Counted from the first letter of the stretch, positions 36,975 to 46,829 are shown. The stretch: DNA of 64,000 bases from Psychromicrobium silvestre (GCF_013408295.1 NZ_JACBYQ010000002.1:1302001-1366000), one strand, 5' to 3'. The notes: generated by a model from the sequence alone, not told the origin. Made by a program: numbers and translations.

Positions 36975-38134
36975 GCGAGAACCCGGTTGAACCACTGACC
37001 GACGACCTCGATGCCGATACCGTGCAAAGCCCAGATGGCCTAAGCCCAGCACCTGTAGCCGAGACGGCCGAACGGATCAACGCGTATCAGATCACGGTGC
37101 ACAGCGGATTCCAGACCGATCGCGGACTGCGCCGGGAACTGAATGAGGACTCCTTCCTGGCCATCGATCCTATTTTCGCGGTAGCCGATGGGATGGGTGG
37201 TCACGAGGCAGGCGAGGTTGCCTCCAGGGAATGCATTCGAACCCTGAGCGAGTCGCAGGCCTTGGCCTCCGGATCGCGCCGGGCGGCGGCAGCCGATATC
37301 CAGACGGCATTGCTGCTGGCAGATGCCAGAATTCGTGAGCTAACCGACGCCCGAGCAGGTACCACTGTCACCGGCGTGGTGCTCGTTGAGGAGGGAGACA
37401 CCCCATATTGGTTGGTCTTCAACGTCGGCGATTCGCGGACGTACCGACTCAGCAAGGGAAAATTTGAGCAGGTGAGCGTGGACCACTCCGAGGTTCAGGA
37501 GATGGTCGATGCTGGCTATATCAGTCGCTCCGAGGCGCTCGTTCATCCGCGACGCCATGTGGTCACCCGTGCGCTAGGTACCGGGGACGATATTGAGGCC
37601 GACTACTGGCTGATCCCGGTGGAGGACGGCGACCGTTACCTGATCTGCTCGGATGGGCTCACCGGGGAGCTCTCCGACGATCAGATCTTCCGAACCATCT
37701 CCACCCTGGCTCAGCCTCAGGAAGCCGCCGATTCACTGGTCCAAGCCGCGCTGCGCTCGGGAGGACGTGACAATGTCACCGTCATAGTGGTGGATGCCAC
37801 CGATGTGCTGCAAGAGCGAGAATTGTTGACCACCGCACCGCGACCCGAAGTGGAGGCCGATACCTTGCCGCGCGGATTTCCCGCGGTCCAGGAGCCGATC
37901 GACGTGGTTTCCGAAGTCCCCGTTGCCGCTGAGGATGAAGCCCCACCGGAGGTCTTCGAGCCGGAAGCATTCGAAGAGGAAGCCTGGCGAGGCGAAACAA
38001 TCGCCGCCGAAACATTTGAGCACGAAACCTTTGAGCCAGGACCATTAGACCTAATAAAGGATATTCTGGATGAGTCCGAAGCCGCTGCGGCCGAATCGGA
38101 CCACGAGGATGGGGGAGAACCGGATGAGAATTAG
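36971..38134 (+). CDS. PP2C-family Ser/Thr protein phosphatase
   Basis: Metal-dependent phosphatase of 387 residues, reversing phosphorylation by the locus kinase. Motifs: RGLRRELNEDSFL near residue 52, VADGMGGHEAGEVAS near residue 73, NVGDSRTYRL near residue 152, ICSDGLTGELSDDQI near residue 222, and GGRDNVTVIVVD near residue 258. The last ~110 residues are a strongly acidic, presumably disordered tail. No membrane helix, unlike PstP. It overlaps the RDD/FHA gene by 4 bases and the next FHA gene by 11. Confidence 0.93.
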   Translation: MSENPVEPLTDDLDADTVQSPDGLSPAPVAETAERINAYQITVHSGFQTDRGLRRELNEDSFLAIDPIFAVADGMGGHEAGEVASRECIRTLSESQALASGSRRAAAADIQTALLLADARIRELTDARAGTTVTGVVLVEEGDTPYWLVFNVGDSRTYRLSKGKFEQVSVDHSEVQEMVDAGYISRSEALVHPRRHVVTRALGTGDDIEADYWLIPVEDGDRYLICSDGLTGELSDDQIFRTISTLAQPQEAADSLVQAALRSGGRDNVTVIVVDATDVLQERELLTTAPRPEVEADTLPRGFPAVQEPIDVVSEVPVAAEDEAPPEVFEPEAFEEEAWRGETIAAETFEHETFEPGPLDLIKDILDESEAAAAESDHEDGGEPDEN

Positions 38135-39884
38135 CTACACCCCTGGCCCCTGGCTGGGTCTGCTGCGATCGGACACCCTGATAGTGCTCGATGAGAGCAC
38201 CGAGGAAAAAGTCATTACGGAGCTCTGGGATTTCCTGGGTAACGCACCCAAGATTCACGAAGTGCTTAACAAAGTCACTACCGGCTTCGGCACCGAACTA
38301 ACCGGGATGCCTTCTTTCGGCATTATTACCCTGGGGGAGCGGCCGCTGGCCATCCTGCGCGGCGAGATGAACTTGCTGGCCCGCTCCGGTACCTCAGAAT
38401 TTGAGGTCTCCGGCCGGGAGGTCACCACTTGGAGCGAGCGGTCGCTTCCGACGGCGGATCAGCTCACCTTGCGACTGGGCGGCGTAGGCGAGAGTCGACC
38501 CGAGCTGCCGCTTGCCGAAGGCGTGGTGCGGCTTTCCAGCCTGCTACTGGGCGAACCAGCCAGTGCCGAACCAGCCGGTGCCGAGCAAATTAGCGCCGAG
38601 CAGGTTAACGCCGGGCAGATCGAGCCCACGGCCTCTGCGGATACTGCACTGCCGTCAGTGCCCATGACGCCGATTGTCCCCGCGCAGCCAGCTTTTGCTC
38701 CCCAACAGCCCGCCGAGCCGGAGCCCGCCGAGCAGGAGTCTGCCGGTCCAGCGGAGACCCCGTTCATCACTCCGGTGCAGGCTCCCGAGCTTTCCCAGGA
38801 ACAGCCTCCAGCCCAAGTCGATGAGGCTGATTTGAGCAGGACGCTTGCCAGTTCAGACTTCGCAGACCTAGCCGAGCAACCGCTAAGCCAGGCTGCCGAG
38901 CAGCCGATTGAACCTGGGCCGTCAACGGCCGGAGCCTTGGCCGAGAGCGAAGAGGCCGATCAGCCGCTTGTCACCGAGGCCCAGGAGAGCACGACGAGCT
39001 ATGACCACCTTTGGGACCGTACCGTATCGCGTTCGGTTGAAGACGCCGCAATCCGGGCCTCCGAAGAAGCCGAAACCCCTTTGGAACCCGTTGTCGCAGC
39101 AGAGCAGGCCGCCCCGGCGGCTGAGGAACTCGCCGCAGAAGCGCCCGAAGTACCAGGAGCGCCCGAAGTAGCCGAGGCACCGCCCGCTTTCGGGCAGCCC
39201 GTGCAGCCGCCGTCGACCGCTCCGGCATCCCCTTTTGCGAGTGGGTTGATTGATTCGGTGCCCTGGCAGCACACCGATGCTGACCCCTCCGCGGCCTCCG
39301 TTCAAGCCGGAGTCCCACAACCCGCTCCGGCCAATGCGGACCACGATGGACAGACCGTGATGCGCACGGAACTGGATGATCAGCCCGCGCCACAGCAAGC
39401 CTTCGCCGAGCCCGCCGTGGGCACGGGTGCCTTAGTGCTGGCCCGGCTATGTGCTAACGGTCATGCCAATCCGCCGACGTATGCGCGTTGCGCCGCCTGT
39501 GGTCAGCCGATGAGCGGCGATGCGCTCCAGGTGCGACGCCCGGTGCTCGGTCAGATGCGAATCTCCACGGGCGAAGTGATCGATCTGGATCGTTCCCTCG
39601 TGGTGGGTAGACAGCCATCGGTATCCCGGGTGAACGGTGAAGGAATGCCGAAGCTGATCCAGGTGCGCAGCCAGGCCGGCGATATCTCGCGTTCTCATGT
39701 CGAGATCCGCCTGGAAGGCTGGGATGTGGTTCTGGTCGATTTGAAGGCGACGAACGGCACCGTCCTGGTGCGTGACGGTCAGCCGCCACGCAGGCTCGGC
39801 CAAGGCGAGCAGGCGCTCCTGCTCAACGGCGATATTGCGGAGCTGGGGGAGGATGTGTCTTTGAGGTTTGAGGGCCTGTTGTGA
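38124..39884 (+). CDS. FHA protein with zinc ribbon and acidic low-complexity linker
   Basis: A 586-residue cytoplasmic protein. The first ~145 residues (MRISYTPGPWLGLLRSDTL) are a conserved domain I cannot name. Residues 145-440 are Ala/Glu/Pro/Gln-rich, with imperfect copies of SAEPAGAEQ. A zinc ribbon (CANGH, CAACG) near 455 precedes a C-terminal FHA domain with VVGRQPS, ISRSHVEI and ATNGT, so phosphothreonine binding should be intact. ATG at 38124 fits the conserved N-terminus and has GGGGGAG upstream; the frame opens earlier at 38070. GTGA overlap with the kinase gene. Confidence 0.85.
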   Translation: MRISYTPGPWLGLLRSDTLIVLDESTEEKVITELWDFLGNAPKIHEVLNKVTTGFGTELTGMPSFGIITLGERPLAILRGEMNLLARSGTSEFEVSGREVTTWSERSLPTADQLTLRLGGVGESRPELPLAEGVVRLSSLLLGEPASAEPAGAEQISAEQVNAGQIEPTASADTALPSVPMTPIVPAQPAFAPQQPAEPEPAEQESAGPAETPFITPVQAPELSQEQPPAQVDEADLSRTLASSDFADLAEQPLSQAAEQPIEPGPSTAGALAESEEADQPLVTEAQESTTSYDHLWDRTVSRSVEDAAIRASEEAETPLEPVVAAEQAAPAAEELAAEAPEVPGAPEVAEAPPAFGQPVQPPSTAPASPFASGLIDSVPWQHTDADPSAASVQAGVPQPAPANADHDGQTVMRTELDDQPAPQQAFAEPAVGTGALVLARLCANGHANPPTYARCAACGQPMSGDALQVRRPVLGQMRISTGEVIDLDRSLVVGRQPSVSRVNGEGMPKLIQVRSQAGDISRSHVEIRLEGWDVVLVDLKATNGTVLVRDGQPPRRLGQGEQALLLNGDIAELGEDVSLRFEGLL

Positions 39885-41599
39885 GCGCTAAGCGGCCGCC
39901 TGCGCCGCCGCCAGAGATTCCGGGATACAACTATATTTCCTTGCTCGGATCTGGTGGCTTTGCTGACGTTTTCCTCTATGAGCAGGATCGACCGCGGCGT
40001 AGGGTCGCCGTCAAAGTCTTGATTTCCGATTTGAAGACCGAAGGTGCCCGTCGCCGCTTCGAATCCGAAGCCAACCTGATGGCTCAGCTCTCCAGCCATC
40101 CTTATATCGTTACCATCTACGAGGCAGAGGTCACCGCCGCAGGGCACTCCTATTTGGCCATGGAGTACTGCTCCAGGCCCAGCCTGGACGTACGCTACCG
40201 GCGGGCTCGGTTCAGCGTGGACGAGGTGCTTGCCGTCGGAGTCCAGGTTTCCTCCGCAGTAGAGACCGCACATCGAGCCGGGATCGTGCATCGCGACATT
40301 AAGCCCGCGAACATCTTGGTCACCGACTACAACCGCCCCGCGCTCACCGATTTCGGTATTTCCGCCACCATGGATTCCTCCGATGAGGACGATGCCGGGA
40401 TGTCCATTCCCTGGTCGCCGCCGGAGTCCTTTAGCGGTCGCAATGTGGACGGGGTAAAGGTCGATGTCTGGGCGCTTGGTGCCACCCTGTACACGCTTTT
40501 GGCGGGCCGCTCACCCTTCGTAATTCCCGGGGCGGACAACTCACAGCGGGAGCTGATCAACCGGATTAGCTCGGCCCCGTTGCCGCGCCTGGGCCGGGCC
40601 GATGTGCCGGAGGCGCTCGAACTCGTCTTGGCTACCGCAATGGCGAAGTCTCCGGGCTCGCGCTACGCCTCGGCTCAGGACTTCGCCCGGGCGCTGCAAC
40701 GCGTGCAAACCGAGCTTGGCTTATCGATGACCCCTTTCGAGGTGCAGGAGGATGTTCACCTCGAGGAGCGCACCCCGGAGGAGGACAATACCGAGGAAAC
40801 CCGGATCCGCAGCGTGGTTTCGATCGATCCCGATGCCACCACCGGGAAATCCTTCAATGGTCGAACTGGTGCCAGATTTCCGGCGATGGAATGGGGCTCG
40901 ACGGCCGATCGCGCGGGCACTATTGACCGCAACCCCACCGCAGACAGCATTCCGACGACGGCTCGCGAGGCCCAAACGTCTTTGCCGAGCTTTACCCAGG
41001 GACCGAGCATCAGCGCGGTACCGGGGGTCAACGCGGCCCGGGCTCAACAAGGTTTCCTTGCCGCTCCGCCCACTTGGACTCAGAGCCCGGGAGCCGAGCC
41101 GGAAGAGGCCTTGGCGCAGACTGTGAACCGGCCGGTGGCGGCACCGCCGGAGACCCCAAGCGAGCCCGAAAAATCCGCGGGTAAGGCCCGGCTGCTCTGG
41201 TCGGTGATCGGCGGCGTGGTGATCGTCGCTGCCGTGGTGATCGCGATTGTGATGGTTAATCTCGGTGGTGCACCGCAGGGCAACCCGAAGGCTTCCATCA
41301 CCGTGAGCCAGACCCCGAGCGGTATTAATTTCGGTAAACAGGTGCCGATGGTGACAAACCTGAAGTCCACTCCGGGCGACGGCGGATCGAATTGGAGCTG
41401 GAAAAATCCGGACCCGCAAGACGGTGATAAATATCAATACGCTTCGGTCAGCCAACTCAGCACAGATCCCGATTTCAAAATCATCACTACGCCCGCTGTT
41501 TTCGTAGCCGACAACAATCAGGGAAAATCCTGTATTTCGGTGATTCTGATCCGAAAAGATGGCTCCTCATCCGAGGAAGCAAAAAAGTGTTCTCCCTGA
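39881..41599 (+). CDS. Transmembrane Ser/Thr protein kinase (PknB-like, no PASTA)
   Basis: Hanks-type kinase, 572 residues. All catalytic elements are visible: Gly loop LGSGGFADVF, Lys45 in VAVKV, HRDIKPANIL with Asp139, and DFG with Asp157. After the kinase domain (to about 280) comes a Pro/Thr-rich linker, one membrane helix at about 436-460, and an extracellular domain of ~110 residues with two Cys (SCISV, KKCSP), with no PASTA repeats. GTG start at 39881. Likely phosphorylates the FHA proteins and ATPase around it. The topology, kinase fold inside and small domain outside, is that of type VII EssB/YukC. Confidence 0.92.
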   Translation: MSAKRPPAPPPEIPGYNYISLLGSGGFADVFLYEQDRPRRRVAVKVLISDLKTEGARRRFESEANLMAQLSSHPYIVTIYEAEVTAAGHSYLAMEYCSRPSLDVRYRRARFSVDEVLAVGVQVSSAVETAHRAGIVHRDIKPANILVTDYNRPALTDFGISATMDSSDEDDAGMSIPWSPPESFSGRNVDGVKVDVWALGATLYTLLAGRSPFVIPGADNSQRELINRISSAPLPRLGRADVPEALELVLATAMAKSPGSRYASAQDFARALQRVQTELGLSMTPFEVQEDVHLEERTPEEDNTEETRIRSVVSIDPDATTGKSFNGRTGARFPAMEWGSTADRAGTIDRNPTADSIPTTAREAQTSLPSFTQGPSISAVPGVNAARAQQGFLAAPPTWTQSPGAEPEEALAQTVNRPVAAPPETPSEPEKSAGKARLLWSVIGGVVIVAAVVIAIVMVNLGGAPQGNPKASITVSQTPSGINFGKQVPMVTNLKSTPGDGGSNWSWKNPDPQDGDKYQYASVSQLSTDPDFKIITTPAVFVADNNQGKSCISVILIRKDGSSSEEAKKCSP

Positions 41600-41641
41600 T
41601 TGACTATCGGCTTTTAGAGCCCCGAGAGAAGGCAACCGGCA

Positions 41642-42346
41642 ATGCCTGATTTGACGATAGATTTTTGCGGCGAATGGTACGAGCCCTCCGAAACGGAGGT
41701 GTTCAGCATCGGTCGCGAAGGTGACTTAGAGGTTGATGACAACCCTTATTTGCACCGTAAGTTCCTCCAGATCGCCTATTACGACGGCATCTGGTGGTTG
41801 ACCAACGCCGGGAGCATTCTCTCTGCCACGGTTGCCGATGCCAAGGGCGGCATGCAGGCATGGCTTGCTCCCGGGGCCCGGATTCCGCTGGTCTTTGGCC
41901 AGATCAATGTGGTTTTTACCGCCGGGCCAACCACCTATGAATTCTCTGCGCACCTGAAGAGCCCCTCTTTCAAGCAACAGAGCTCCGAGGAGGATTCGGT
42001 CGGCGACACCACAATCGGCCCGGTAATTTTCACCGACTCACAGAAAGCCGTGATTGTTGCGCTTGCCGAGCCGATGCTGCGGCGCGAAGGCACCGGGTTT
42101 ACCGCGATTCCGTCCTCCGCGGAGGCCGCACGGCGGCTGGGCTGGGCACTGACCAGATTCAATCGAAAACTGGACAATGTCTGCGACAAACTGGACCGGG
42201 TCGGAGTGGCCGGGCTGCGCGGTGGCGGCGGAAAGCTGGCTACCAATCGTCGGGCGCGATTGGTAGAACACTCGGTGACCTCACATTTGGTCACCGCCGC
42301 AGATCTACCGCTTTTGGAGACCATAAAATTACTGGACGAAGAATAA
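41642..42346 (+). CDS. FHA-like protein with C-terminal helix-turn-helix region
   Basis: A 234-residue protein. The N-terminal ~95 residues look like an FHA fold (FSIGREGDLEVDDNPYLHRK) but lack the Asn-Gly of the second binding loop, so phosphopeptide recognition is doubtful. Residues 125-234 (TDSQKAVIVALAEPML; SSAEAARRLGWALTRFNRK) resemble a winged helix, usual for proteins next to this kind of ATPase. DNA binding is not established. ATG at 41642, preceded by GAGAAGG; 16 bases before the EssC-like gene. Confidence 0.75.
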   Translation: MPDLTIDFCGEWYEPSETEVFSIGREGDLEVDDNPYLHRKFLQIAYYDGIWWLTNAGSILSATVADAKGGMQAWLAPGARIPLVFGQINVVFTAGPTTYEFSAHLKSPSFKQQSSEEDSVGDTTIGPVIFTDSQKAVIVALAEPMLRREGTGFTAIPSSAEAARRLGWALTRFNRKLDNVCDKLDRVGVAGLRGGGGKLATNRRARLVEHSVTSHLVTAADLPLLETIKLLDEE

Positions 42347-42362
42347 TCGGGGCTGAAGATCA

Positions 42363-45300
42363 ATGAGAATTAGGTTAACCCTGCGCCGCGATCCTGAACC
42401 CGCGAAGGACCTGGCCGTCACCGTCGACGGCCTCGCCACGGTAGGGGATATTGCTGCCGAATTGTTCTCCGCCGATCCAAGCCGCCAGGGATCACCCGTG
42501 CCACAGAACCTGTCCCTGCTGGTGGAGGATTCGCCGATGGCCGGCGGGAGCGTCAAGGGCCGAGCCCTGGACCCGACCGGCAATCTGATGGAATCGGGAT
42601 TACGCCCCGGATCCACTATTTCACTGACCCAGGTCAGCGAAAATTTTTCCACCCCGGGTCAGAACCGAGGGCCAGCGGCGGCAACTCTTCGTGTGGTGGC
42701 CGGGCCCGATGTCGGCAGGGAGTTTTCGTTGCCGGTCGGCACCAGCTATATCGGCCGGGATCGGGACGCGGACGTGCGGCTCGGCGATCCGATGATGTCC
42801 AAGCGCCACGCCAGGGTCACGGTGGGGGAGACCATCGAGATCGTGGACACCAACTCGGCCAATGGGCTCACCATGGAGGGGCTGGCGGTAAGCCGGGTGG
42901 TGCTGGGCCCCAATGATGAAATCACGCTAGGCGATAGCACGCTCAGCATAGTGGCCCTGGGTGGTTCCGGCGGCTCCTCACCTACCAGCCCGCTGGTCGA
43001 ATTCAACCGCTCGCCAAGGGTGGTACCGCGTTTTGGTCCGGATGATCAGCTCATCCCAGAGGGCCCGCAGCGCCCGCAACCTCAGCGCTTCCCGATGGTG
43101 ATGATGATTGCGCCCGTACTGATGGGCGGGGTGATGTTCGCCGTTACGCAGAACGTCTTCAGCCTGGTCTTCATCTTTATGATGCCGCTGATGCTGATCG
43201 CGAGCTACGTTGACCAGCGGGTGAATGCGAAGAAAATGCTGCGCCTGGGCACCGAGGCGTTCTATCAAAACTTGGAGGTCTTCCACGGCCAGATGGGTCA
43301 GCTGCAGCAGTTGGAACGAGCCGTCCGGGTGGCCGAGAGCCCCTCGGTAGCCGAGACCGTGGACGGTATTTACAAACTCGGGCCGCTGCTCTGGACCCAC
43401 CGACCCGAGCACACCGGTTTTATGTCGCTGCGCTTTGGCCTGGGGCGGCAGCCCTCCCGGATTCCGGTCAAGGTACCGGGCTCGAGCAATACGGTGGCGG
43501 AGATTCAGAAGGTCATCACGCAAACCAAAGCCGAATACGAGATGATCGAAGCCGTCCCGGTGGTCTCGCAATTGCGCACCTCCGGCGCGCTCGGCTTGGC
43601 CGGTCCGCGTGAGGTGCTCGACGACGTCGCCCGCGGGATGGTGCTGCAAGTCGTCGGGCTGCACTCACCTGCTGAACTAGTGGTAACCGCCTTCACTAGT
43701 GCCGAGTCCCGGGGCCGCTGGAGCTGGCTGCAATGGTTACCGCATGTCGGCTCGCCGCACTCTCCGCTCGGTGGCGATCATCTGGCGGCGGGGCCCGGTG
43801 CTGGCGGCATTCTGCTCTCCAAGCTGGAGGATCTCTTGGCGGCTCGAGGTGGCTCGCTTGCCGCCAATTCCGCCCAGCTGCGGGGAGCAATCGAGAAAAA
43901 CAAGCAAAACGAGCAGATCCCAGCCCCGGTATTGCCGAGCATTCTGGTCATCGTCGAAGATGATGCCAGGGTGGATCGTGGCCGGATGGCTCGGCTGGCG
44001 GAACACGGCGCCGACGTCGGCATCCATGTGATCTGGTTAGCGGGCTCAGTTGCGGGGCTGCCAGCCAGTTGCCGCGACTTCATGCAGATCGATGGGCAGA
44101 ATGGCACCACTACTGGCCAGGTGCGGCTCGGTGAACTGAGCTATCCGGTGAGCTGCGAAAGCGTGGATGCCGAACTCGCCGTCCAACTGGCGCGGATGCT
44201 CGCGCCCGTGGTGGATGTCTCTAAGCCCGTTGATGACGACTCCGATTTGCCGCAGTCCGTGTCCTGGGCAACCCTGGCTGGCATCGAGATCATTGAGAGT
44301 ACCTCGCCGATTGCCGATCGCTGGAAAGAGAACAACTCGGTAGCCTCCACGGCGGTGCCAAACCGGAAGCACCAGGGCTCGCTGCGTGCGCTGGTGGGTT
44401 CCAAAGGCGTTGAACCAATGTATCTGGACCTGAAGACCGAAGGCCCGCACGCCCTAGTGGGTGGCACCACCGGCGCCGGGAAATCCGAGTTCTTGCAGGC
44501 GTGGGTGCTCGGCATGGCTGCCGCCTATAGTCCGGACCGTTTGACCTTTCTCTTCGTGGATTACAAGGGTGGAGCGGCCTTTGCTGACTGCGTCAAACTG
44601 CCACACACGGTGGGGCTGGTAACGGACCTGTCCCAGCACTTGGTGCGCCGCGCCCTCACCTCGCTGCGCGCAGAACTGCACTACCGTGAGCACCTGTTCA
44701 ACCGGAAAAAGGCTAAGGATCTGCTCGCGATGGAACGAGAGGCCGATCCGGAAACTCCGCCCTCGCTCATCATCGTGGTGGATGAGTTTGCCGCCTTGGC
44801 GAAGGAAGTGCCGGAGTTCGTTGACGGTGTGGTGGATGTCGCCGCCCGTGGCCGTTCGCTCGGCCTACACCTGATCCTGGCTACCCAGCGCCCGGCCGGG
44901 GTGATCAAGGACAATCTACGTGCCAATACCAATATGCGGATTGCGTTGCGAATGGCCGACGTTGACGATTCCCAGGACATTCTCGGTGACCAGATGGCCG
45001 CCTATTTCAGTCCCTCCATTCCCGGCCGCGGAGCCGCTAAAACCGGACCGGGACGAATCCAGGGTTTCCAGACCGGTTATGCCGGTGGCTGGACCACCAG
45101 AATCCCGCAGCGTCCGCGCATCGACATCGTCGAAATGGACTTTGGCTCGGGCCCGCAATGGGAGCAGGAACTACAGCAGGCCCCGGTGGAGCAGGACGCC
45201 GGTCCGAATGACATTGCCCGGGTGGTGGATAACATCTCACAGGCAGCCATTGAACTGGGCATTAAGGCTCCCCGGAAGCCTTGGATGGAGGAGCTGGCCA

Positions 45301-46811
45301 CCACCTACAATTTCTCCCTACTGCCTAATCCGCGTACCGATGAGCGGCTCTTATTGGGCGTGGTCGATGATCCGGCCAATCAGGCTCAACCCACCGTGTT
45401 CTACGAACCGGACCGGGACGGCAATATGGCCATTGTCGGAGCCTCGGGTAGCGGAAAATCGGCGGCGCTGCGCACCATCGCCATCGCCGCTGCCATCACC
45501 CCAAGGGGTGGTCCGGTACAGGTTTACGGTATCGACGCCGCCTCCAATGGCCTGCAGATGCTGGAGCAGTTACCCCATGTCGGTGACGTGATAGCGGGCG
45601 ATGACCATGAGCGGGTGGGCAGGCTGCTGCGCTATTTGCGTGAAGTGGTTGAAAAACGCACCGAGGCTTTCTCCGCGGTCAAAGCAGGCAGCATTGCCGA
45701 ATATCGCAGGCTTGCCAATAAGCCGGAGGAAGCCCGAATTATCCTGCTGATCGATGGGCTGGGTGCCTTCCGGGAGACCTATGAGTTCAAAACCGGGATG
45801 ACCCAGTTCGAGACCCTGCAACAGATCGCCACCGACGGCCGTCCAATGGGTGTGCACGTCGTGGTGGCCGGTGACAGCCCCAAGTCCTTGCCGCCGTCGC
45901 TAGCCGCCTCGATCCAGCGTCGCCTGGCGCTGCGGATGGCCAATACGGACGACTATCTCTCGATGGGGGTGCCGCGCGATGTGCTGAACGCCTCCTCACC
46001 TCCGGGCCGAGGTCTGCTGGAGAAGCAGGAAGTTCAGCTCGCCATCTTCGGCGGGAATGCCAACCTGGCGCTGCAATCCCGTCAGGTGGAGAAGCTGGCC
46101 GAATCAATGCGTAGGCAGGGCGTTCCGGAGGCTCCCGGGGTGCTGGCGCTACCGGAGAATATTGACCTAGACGTGCTGCCCGCTGGAGCGCCTGGCACGG
46201 CGATTATCGGGGTGGATGATTTCAACCTGGAGCCTGCCGGAGTGGCTACTTCCGGTGCCTTAATGATCACCGGTCCACCCGGGGCAGGACGCACGACGGC
46301 GTTAGTCACCTTAGCGGAGGCACTTAAACGTTCCGCGCCACGCACCCGCCGGGTCTATTTTGGAGCTCGGAAATCGGCCATCGCCTCGCTTGGAGTTTGG
46401 GATGAAGCCTTTGCCACCCCGGCTCTGGTCAAAGAAGAACTGGAACGATTGACCGCGCTCACCGAACAGAATGCGGATACCGTGGCTTTCTTCATTGAGG
46501 GAGTTACCGAATTTACCGACTCCGCCGCCGAAATGGATTTGGCGACCTTGATCAAGGGCGCCATCAAGACCGGACAGTGGGTAGTTGGGGAAGCGGAGAC
46601 ATCTACCTGGTCGGCGGCTTGGAACCTAGCGGGCCTGTTCAAGGCCGGTCGCCGAGGGGTGCTTTTGAATCCGGGAGACACCGAAGGCGACACCCTGATG
46701 AACACGCCCTTGGGCCGGATCCGCGGTAATAAGTTTGTGGCTGGTCGCGGCTACATCGTGGGTCGAGGTAAGGCTTTCAAGGTGCAGATTGCAAACACCT
46801 TGGATCGCTGA
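42363..46811 (+). CDS. EssC-like FtsK/SpoIIIE ATPase of a type VII secretion system
   Basis: Motor ATPase of 1482 residues, almost the length of staphylococcal EssC. Order: an N-terminal ubiquitin/YukD-like region (1-95), an FHA domain (about 110-195, with YIGRD, SKRHA, NSANG), two membrane helices at about 243-283, then three FtsK/SpoIIIE modules. Module 1 has a full Walker A (GGTTGAGKS, Lys707) and Walker B (IIVVDEFAAL). Module 2 has GASGSGKS (Lys1032) but LLIDGLGA in place of a DE box. Module 3 has GPPGAGRT, with Arg1310 for Lys, and is probably inactive. There is no FtsK gamma DNA-binding domain. The WXG100 gene follows. It should drive WXG100 export. Confidence 0.93.
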   Translation: MRIRLTLRRDPEPAKDLAVTVDGLATVGDIAAELFSADPSRQGSPVPQNLSLLVEDSPMAGGSVKGRALDPTGNLMESGLRPGSTISLTQVSENFSTPGQNRGPAAATLRVVAGPDVGREFSLPVGTSYIGRDRDADVRLGDPMMSKRHARVTVGETIEIVDTNSANGLTMEGLAVSRVVLGPNDEITLGDSTLSIVALGGSGGSSPTSPLVEFNRSPRVVPRFGPDDQLIPEGPQRPQPQRFPMVMMIAPVLMGGVMFAVTQNVFSLVFIFMMPLMLIASYVDQRVNAKKMLRLGTEAFYQNLEVFHGQMGQLQQLERAVRVAESPSVAETVDGIYKLGPLLWTHRPEHTGFMSLRFGLGRQPSRIPVKVPGSSNTVAEIQKVITQTKAEYEMIEAVPVVSQLRTSGALGLAGPREVLDDVARGMVLQVVGLHSPAELVVTAFTSAESRGRWSWLQWLPHVGSPHSPLGGDHLAAGPGAGGILLSKLEDLLAARGGSLAANSAQLRGAIEKNKQNEQIPAPVLPSILVIVEDDARVDRGRMARLAEHGADVGIHVIWLAGSVAGLPASCRDFMQIDGQNGTTTGQVRLGELSYPVSCESVDAELAVQLARMLAPVVDVSKPVDDDSDLPQSVSWATLAGIEIIESTSPIADRWKENNSVASTAVPNRKHQGSLRALVGSKGVEPMYLDLKTEGPHALVGGTTGAGKSEFLQAWVLGMAAAYSPDRLTFLFVDYKGGAAFADCVKLPHTVGLVTDLSQHLVRRALTSLRAELHYREHLFNRKKAKDLLAMEREADPETPPSLIIVVDEFAALAKEVPEFVDGVVDVAARGRSLGLHLILATQRPAGVIKDNLRANTNMRIALRMADVDDSQDILGDQMAAYFSPSIPGRGAAKTGPGRIQGFQTGYAGGWTTRIPQRPRIDIVEMDFGSGPQWEQELQQAPVEQDAGPNDIARVVDNISQAAIELGIKAPRKPWMEELATTYNFSLLPNPRTDERLLLGVVDDPANQAQPTVFYEPDRDGNMAIVGASGSGKSAALRTIAIAAAITPRGGPVQVYGIDAASNGLQMLEQLPHVGDVIAGDDHERVGRLLRYLREVVEKRTEAFSAVKAGSIAEYRRLANKPEEARIILLIDGLGAFRETYEFKTGMTQFETLQQIATDGRPMGVHVVVAGDSPKSLPPSLAASIQRRLALRMANTDDYLSMGVPRDVLNASSPPGRGLLEKQEVQLAIFGGNANLALQSRQVEKLAESMRRQGVPEAPGVLALPENIDLDVLPAGAPGTAIIGVDDFNLEPAGVATSGALMITGPPGAGRTTALVTLAEALKRSAPRTRRVYFGARKSAIASLGVWDEAFATPALVKEELERLTALTEQNADTVAFFIEGVTEFTDSAAEMDLATLIKGAIKTGQWVVGEAETSTWSAAWNLAGLFKAGRRGVLLNPGDTEGDTLMNTPLGRIRGNKFVAGRGYIVGRGKAFKVQIANTLDR

Positions 46812-46829
46812 GTTCCGAGCCTGTGCGGG

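Noticed and set aside
35502-39884. Frameshifts in the Ala/Pro/Glu-rich linkers of the FHA proteins
   Set aside because: Frames remain open through the linkers and end in intact FHA domains, so these are low-complexity linkers, not errors.
42363-46811. Cell-division FtsK DNA translocase
   Set aside because: It has an FHA domain, two rather than four N-terminal helices, three tandem ATPase modules, no gamma domain, and a WXG100 neighbour.
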